In this document: positions 58,787 to 64,000 of the stretch, piece after piece
How the letters are laid out: every line of letters starts with the position of its first letter
Numbering within the stretch: the stretch's first letter is position 1
From: Porogramme epimiltina
Lineage: Eukaryota; Basidiomycota; Agaricomycetes; Polyporales; Polyporaceae
Direction of reading: 5' to 3'
Assembly: GCA_900155495.1 (NCBI GenBank)
Contig: FTLJ01000349.1
Location: forward strand, 60,737-124,736
Length of the DNA: 64,000 nucleotides
Program-made: the position numbers and the translations under genes
The notes under the pieces: model-generated
Databases searched by the model: none
The model's input: only the letters and a program-made list of their open reading frames with translations
Told to the model about the DNA's origin: nothing

Positions 58787-60678
58787 ACTACTCTACTGTG
58801 CGTTTCCTATCTTTCCGTGTTCTCTTAAATTATGTTATCTGCTTTATTGCGGTGTTGTGCCCGCGTCTATACATTCCTGTTACGAACACTCCATTTGTTA
58901 CGATATGTCATTCTATGCGCTCGAGCGGTTGAAAGAGCCAGCGTTACTCCGGGCTTTGTATCTCCGTCTCCGAGTTCCGTGCCAACGCCTTACATCCTTC
59001 GCGAAGCTCGCGCAATGCCGCCCTTGGAGAATAATTCAAGCTCAACATGTCGGCGGCGCTGCGATCGGGCCCACCTTCCGCCGCCATTCTATCTACCACG
59101 CGACCACATACACTACAAGCGCACACGCCTGCACATACTCCCGCTTCCCTTCCTTTGCTACATCCGCGGTTCACTCGGATTCACCCGCGCATCTTCAGGC
59201 CATGTGTCCGGCTCGCCTTCGATGCGCATCAGAACAAGCTCACTCCTCCCTCAACGCATCCTAGTCGCGCGAAGCACCACCTTCGCGCTCGTCTTCTGGC
59301 GATCACGCGGTTCCAAGCTCAGGATTCGGCGTACCTCGTAATGCGCACTTCGCCCATTCCGCCTGCCTACCGCCGCGCGCGCACCGATGGCGACGGACAT
59401 CGCATCGCGCGCAGCTGCGCGACGCTAGGCAGGGGCCGGGCCCCTTGGGGAGAGGATTCTACGCTGCGCGGAGGTGCTTCGAGCGCACCGGGGCTTGTAC
59501 TCGCGGGCGGCCCTCGACGTCTTCCGCCGTCATGCCGCATCAACGTGCCGCATTCCGTGCGCGCGGGCGCGGCGCCCTAGACGCCTCCATGGCCTGCGGC
59601 GGCAGGTCTCGCGCGCGCGGGTACCCTGCCTGCTTCGATCCCTGCAACCTGACAGGGGGTGCGCGCGGCGGGGGCCTCGACGGCCTCCATGCACATGTCG
59701 GTCAACGTGCGCCGCTCAGGGCTGCTGCGCGCAGGCGCGAATGCTGGAAACGGCGTGCCCGCCCTCTGCCCCCGCCCTAGGCCCGCCTCCACGGACGACC
59801 CGTGGTTCGCGGCGGTGGCGTCGCGGTAGACGCGAGCTGGCCAGGGGAGCGTCAGCGATAGGGTTTCGCAAATGAACGTCTTCGACTTCAGTGCGGCTTG
59901 CTCGGGGTGGCACCCTGCTCGACTTTCGACCGTCGAACTTCGACGTCGCGGAGTGGGGGCGGCCGTGCTGCGGTGATAGACGCGACACCAGGGCAGCCTC
60001 TTCGTCTTCCAGGATCAGCGCAACGTAGTGACCACGGTGCTCGCGATCGAGGTGGAGGAAGGGCGGCGTGAGGAGATTCAATAGGCGTGAGGTTGACGTT
60101 ACCTTGAATGTCGGTGCTTTGTTCTGGTTGCGGCTGTTGCAAGGTCTAGAGCCTGTCGCAGATGCTCTACGTTGTCTATGCAGATGATGTCAAGGTTTGA
60201 CCACACACCACTCGCCAATAATACAATAATGACAGTTTGTTGATCTCCACACGCATTAATAGTGGTAATGCGCCCGCACTACTACTTGGGGAAGTGAGCT
60301 TCTGTAAGTATATGCGCACGGTCAGTGGTACGTTCCTAGTCAGATTCATGCCCAGAATTATACTGATACTTAGAAAATTCTCTCGAACAAGTCCGTCAAC
60401 GTATCCTATATCTGCCGATTTTTCAAGAGGTCCGTTTTTGGAGCAGTCGAGGACGTCGTGCGAACATGTGAGTGTTGGGTGTTGATGGCCGATGTGACAT
60501 ACCCCGCATTGACGATGCATACGCTTATTTGCCGATGCTAGATGGTGGCGAGGTGTCTGGCCACTAGTGTGATTAATATTGATGTACATGCTACGCTACG
60601 CCGCTGTTGGCCGGGTGCTAGTGTCGCGGGAGGGAGGGGAGGATGGGTTTGTAGGCGATATCGTCCTCCCGTCGCGCG
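58787..60678. other. GC-rich spacer, no gene seen
   Basis: About 1.9 kb. The part from 59.35 to 59.85 kb is extremely GC-rich with Arg/Ala/Pro-rich frames in several directions. Nothing can be assigned to a family. Confidence 0.4.
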
Positions 60679-61051
60679 TCAGGCAGAAGATGTGCCTGAG
60701 CTAAGCATCCGTAGGGGCTTTCGGGGGTTGTCTGTGGTCACTAGTCGCGGTACACCCAGGCCCATCTCGCCGGCTTCTACTACGCCTACCACGTGTCCCC
60801 ATGGCCTAGGGCCCAGGCAGAACGAACAGAAATCATGATCAGCCAGTATGTTATGCCCCCATGGTGAGGGTACTTACCTTCTTTCGATGGAGACAAGTAC
60901 CCATGTGTCCGGTGAGCCTAAAACCTCGGACTTCGAGAGCGAAGAGTCAGTAAGTTGCCAAGCAGGCGTCTGGGGGCACTGTGTAGAAACCATATCAGAG
61001 CGCTGAGCACCAAGCGCAGGGTCGCAGCTGATCCATATAGGAGAGGGTTCG
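60679..61051 (-). CDS. Possible two-exon gene fragment
   Basis: Minus-strand blocks 60878-61051 (58 codons) and 60679-60805 (42 codons to TGA) join across a 72-nt intron with a GTAAGTACC donor. They read PSPIWISCDPALGAQRSDMV, then a polar segment with LGSPDTWVLVSIERR, and PWGHVVGVVEAGEMGLGVPR. Frame and phase agree, but no family is recognised. The plus strand over 61088-61387 has an equally plausible 99-codon frame, so the call is weak. Upstream exons are unresolved. Confidence 0.25.
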
Positions 61052-61992
61052 CTGCGCCGTTACACGCCGGAATTTTTTCGATGGCATATGATGATGGGGG
61101 CGGGCGACTGTGTACGTGGAGACCGTAACACTGTCTTCTACCTTATGGCACTCACCGCTTCGTTCGACGTTGGGGGCGCATCAGAAATTAGAGAATGCGG
61201 TGAGAGTTCAAGTATCGCTGTATTGCCCCGGGACGCCCTGGTATGTATTGCCACCAATATAGGGGCGGGCTGCGGGCCCGACGCCCCGGACGGACGTCGA
61301 CGACGGACTTGCGTGGGAGGCAAGAGTGATTTTGACGACGAAGCGAAGTCACGGCGGCGTCGACAGTGGCAGACGGGGGAACGGTAGACTCATGGCGAGG
61401 TAGCCGATCAAACGATAGCCACTTACAAGGTGCTAAATGCTAACTTTCAACGAGCGTGGGATGAGACCAAGACATCGCGGCGGCGCCGGCCCCGACGTCT
61501 TAGCCACCCATAACAGGAACGGCAGCTAAGTGCCCTATTAAAACTAAGAGTAGTGACCGTGGGTGATAGTGCTAGTATGCGAACTAGGAAATGGACATTG
61601 GGACACTACCAGGGAGGCGTCCCCGGAGAGCCCCTCGAAGGGCGTCATGGTACATGGGGATATCTATCTGAAGGATAACGATACCGACACTGACACTGCC
61701 AAGGGCGGCGCCGACGCGCACTGGGTAGTGCGGACTGCGCCCCGCGTGCGACCTGTATATGTACAACGGTGCGCGGCACCGCGGGCCTGCCCGAAAGCCT
61801 CGGGCCCAGCGACCATGGCCTCCGAGGGCGCCGCGCGTGGCAGGGCCCGCACACGCCCCGAGAGGCACAAGTGTCGAAGGGGGAGGGTCTAAAGCAAGGG
61901 TATGACTTCTCGTTTTACACTTCCGTATGCGTCTGCGTCTGCGTCTCCAGGGGCGGCGGGGGGAAAGGGGGTAGGGGAAAAGAGGGTAGGAG
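61052..61992. other. Spacer, no assigned gene
   Basis: Open frames on both strands at 61.1-61.4 kb and 61.56-61.9 kb are mutually exclusive and unsupported. A TGCGTC tandem repeat of about four units lies near 61926-61948, just beyond the seven-helix gene stop. Confidence 0.45.
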
Positions 61993-63817
61993 CTAGTGCG
62001 CGACGCCCTTCCCCGCCTCGAGGTCCCCGTCGCCGCCGACGGGCGTCTTGCCGTCGAGGCTCTCCTCGAGGGAGAGGCCGTCGTGCTCGCGCTGCACGGA
62101 CACGTTGATCGCGACGGGGCGGAGCGGGTACTCGTTTGTCGCGGTCGCGCCGGTGCTGAGCATGCCGCCGCCGGTGCTGATACCGCGCGGGTCCGTCGAG
62201 AGCGACTTGCCGCCGCCGGTCGCGCTGGTAATGGTGTAGCCGAGACCGACCCGGATGATGATGAGGGTGAAGGTAACGCCCTGCACAGTGCGCGCCCACG
62301 AGCGATGGAGGGCGGGAAAGGAAGGAAAGGCAGTTATGATTAGCAGGTGTGGGCGAGGCGCGGGGGAAGTAAGGAGAGACGCACGATGAGCGGTTGCATG
62401 AGGTCGAGCACAATGAATTGAGCGTTGGAGCCGGCAAGGTATACTGTCAGCAGCGTGATAAGCGCAGCTGAGTATATGGCGGCGGATTGAATGAGGGTCT
62501 CGATGACGTCCCACTGCGATGTCGCGTTCGCAGCGCCGACGCGGTACTTGCGCACACGCCGCGAGGACCACGAGATACGCGCAGTGATGAGGACTGCGTG
62601 GGAGTAAGAGGAAGAAAAGTCAGCATGCAACTCAGCGGGCGTTTGGTAGTCCGCGGCGGCGGCTAGGAACCAGGAGACGAGCCACGCTAGAAGGCAAAGA
62701 CAGAGGGGAAGGAGGAAACGGAAGACAGAACTGAGAAGACAGAAGACCGGGATGGCGAACAGCGGACGGAGAGGGAAAGGGTACGTAAGGGTGACTGAAT
62801 GACGACGGGCGGTAGACCGCGGTGCGAACGCGGAAGGGTCGAGGCACGAGGAAGAAGCGGGTAGGGAGGGGGGGGGGGGTATGGGGCGGAGATCACCCCG
62901 CCCGGGGCGCTTCAGATGCAAAGTATCCCCGAGGAGCGCCCCCGAGATAATAGGAGAACATATAGGGAAACATTAGAAGGCGAAAAAGAAGCAGACTCAC
63001 TCGTGCAAATGACATTTGTAGAGAGCGACATTGAGAAGAAGGACAGGGTCCAAGGCTGGAGATGGCTTGAAAGGAGGGAAGCGGCGTCTGTGACGAGTGT
63101 GAACTCAAAGCAGGTGACGTAACCGCCCACTGCAGCACACAGGAAGGCGGACTTCGGTCAGAGAGGCAGAGACATCCTTGGCAGATCAAAGCGCACCTCC
63201 TGTGCCAATGATGAGCAGGATCGGGACAATGATGATCCACCATGCCCGGCCCCAGACGACCCAGAGCCGGTAGGTCTGTTGATCACGGAAATTGGCGGTC
63301 AGCATAGTACCCCTGAAGCACATCATCGCGGGAGACGTACCACGAAGCTATCACCAATGATAGTCATGGTGATGAAGATGGCGGTCCGCGCAATGTGCGT
63401 CGGATGATTGAGCTGCGAGTAGAGCAGCAGCGCACCCTGCGGCACGTCCGCCATGTCGATGAAGGCCAGCACTGCTCGATACGCATCTAATGCAAAATGC
63501 TGTCGCCGGTGCGACCGTTAGAGTTTGTGCGGCGCGGACAGGCGTGGGGGCGATGACGTACCACTAGTGACAGTATCCACATGAACGTAGATGTGGCGAA
63601 GAGCGCCTTGTTAAGGAAGGACCGGCTCCGGCCCCTCTCCCTGTAGAGGAGAATCCACACTGCAATCGCATAGAGGGGGGTCAATGCGCCAAAGACGAGC
63701 GTCTCGACGATCAACGCGAGCAGCTGCAGAAAACAGTGAGCACTGTGAGGGCGTATGCGACGAAGAGTGAAAGAGACATACGTTAGCTTTCACCACGGTA
63801 AGGCCTTCTCTGTCCAT
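61993..63817 (-). CDS. Seven-transmembrane protein, copy B
   Basis: This is a paralogue of 8307-9861. The start ATG at 63815-63817 gives MDREGLTVVKAN, then exons with LLALIVETLVFGALTPLYAI, FATSTFMWILSLV, a segment through TIIGDSFV, TYRLWVVWGRAWWIIIVPIL, VGGYVTCFEFTLV, VICTVLITARI, IYSAALITLLTVYLAGSNAQ and GVTFTLIIIRVGLGYTI. The hydrophilic tail repeats the conserved YPLRPVAINVSV motif and ends AGKGVAH before TAG 61993-61995. Seven hydrophobic segments and shared introns support homology throughout. The conserved cytosolic RPVAINVSV box in both copies points to a binding or modification site. Family function is unknown. Confidence 0.85.
62868..62879. repeat. Poly-G tract in an intron
   Basis: A run of 12 G (C on the coding strand) lies between exons of the seven-helix copy B. 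Confidence 0.8.
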
Positions 63818-64000
63818 GTTTGAGCGCTGGCAGGACTGGGTGGGGCGTAGGGAGGGAGAGGGTGGAGGGATTTGCACATCACCGCTGAGGGCTTAAGTAT
63901 AGTCGGACGCCGACCCTGCAGTGAGCGTGAGCGCAGAAGGGAGTGACGCGTGCGGACTCTAGATGCGACGAAGCTGCGGACCCTGACGGCGATTTGGGGG

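Overview
The window is nuclear DNA from a filamentous basidiomycete, most likely an Agaricomycete of the wood-decay type. This rests on many short GT-AG introns (about 45-80 nt), several fungal gene families (velvet regulators, Zn2Cys6 factor, clade-expanded P450s, LRR/F-box proteins), an intron-bearing H3/H4 divergent pair, and protein families known mainly as unnamed proteins of mushroom-forming fungi. There is no rRNA, CRISPR array, recognisable transposase or reverse transcriptase.

Layout. 1-6.1 kb: no gene I can name. 6.1-12.3 kb: a tiny cysteine-rich protein gene (-), a seven-helix membrane protein (+) and a cytochrome P450 (-), followed by the 3' part of an unrecognised gene. 13.7-19.6 kb: Dcr2-like metallophosphatase, a coiled-coil protein and an Nnf1-like kinetochore subunit, all on -, with an intron-containing tRNA-Asp on + between the last two. 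20.8-22.3 kb: LRR-like protein (+). 23.1-32.4 kb: a co-oriented minus-strand block of velvet factor, a partly resolved gene, an MFS exporter and a second velvet factor. 33.2-34.6 kb: divergent histones H3 and H4 around a near-symmetric promoter. 38.4-41.1 kb: Nup85. 41.6-43.2 kb: second copy of the cysteine-rich gene (-) and a small basic protein (+). 44.7-51.9 kb: second P450 (+), mitochondrial ribosomal protein uL23m (+) and a Zn2Cys6 transcription factor (-). 53.6-58.8 kb: a partly resolved gene (-), an F-box/LRR protein (+) and a Ypt35-like PX protein (+). 62.0-63.8 kb: second seven-helix gene (-).

How it fits together. Most named genes are housekeeping (chromatin, kinetochore, nuclear pore, mitoribosome, endomembrane, signalling phosphatase). 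The accessory layer is made of duplicated families: two P450s, two velvet factors, two seven-helix proteins, two cysteine-rich mini-proteins and two LRR proteins. In each pair that I could splice fully, the intron positions agree between copies. The velvet-MFS-velvet block could be a small regulatory or export module. The seven-helix/P450 pair at the left edge recurs at the right in opposite order and orientation, spread over a longer interval. The cysteine-rich pair is the best candidate for an undescribed family: both copies are 100 residues or shorter and split into three exons, so they are easy to miss.

Limits. Exon joins were made by eye. Entries below about 0.5 confidence rest on open frames plus splice consensus only and may be wrong.
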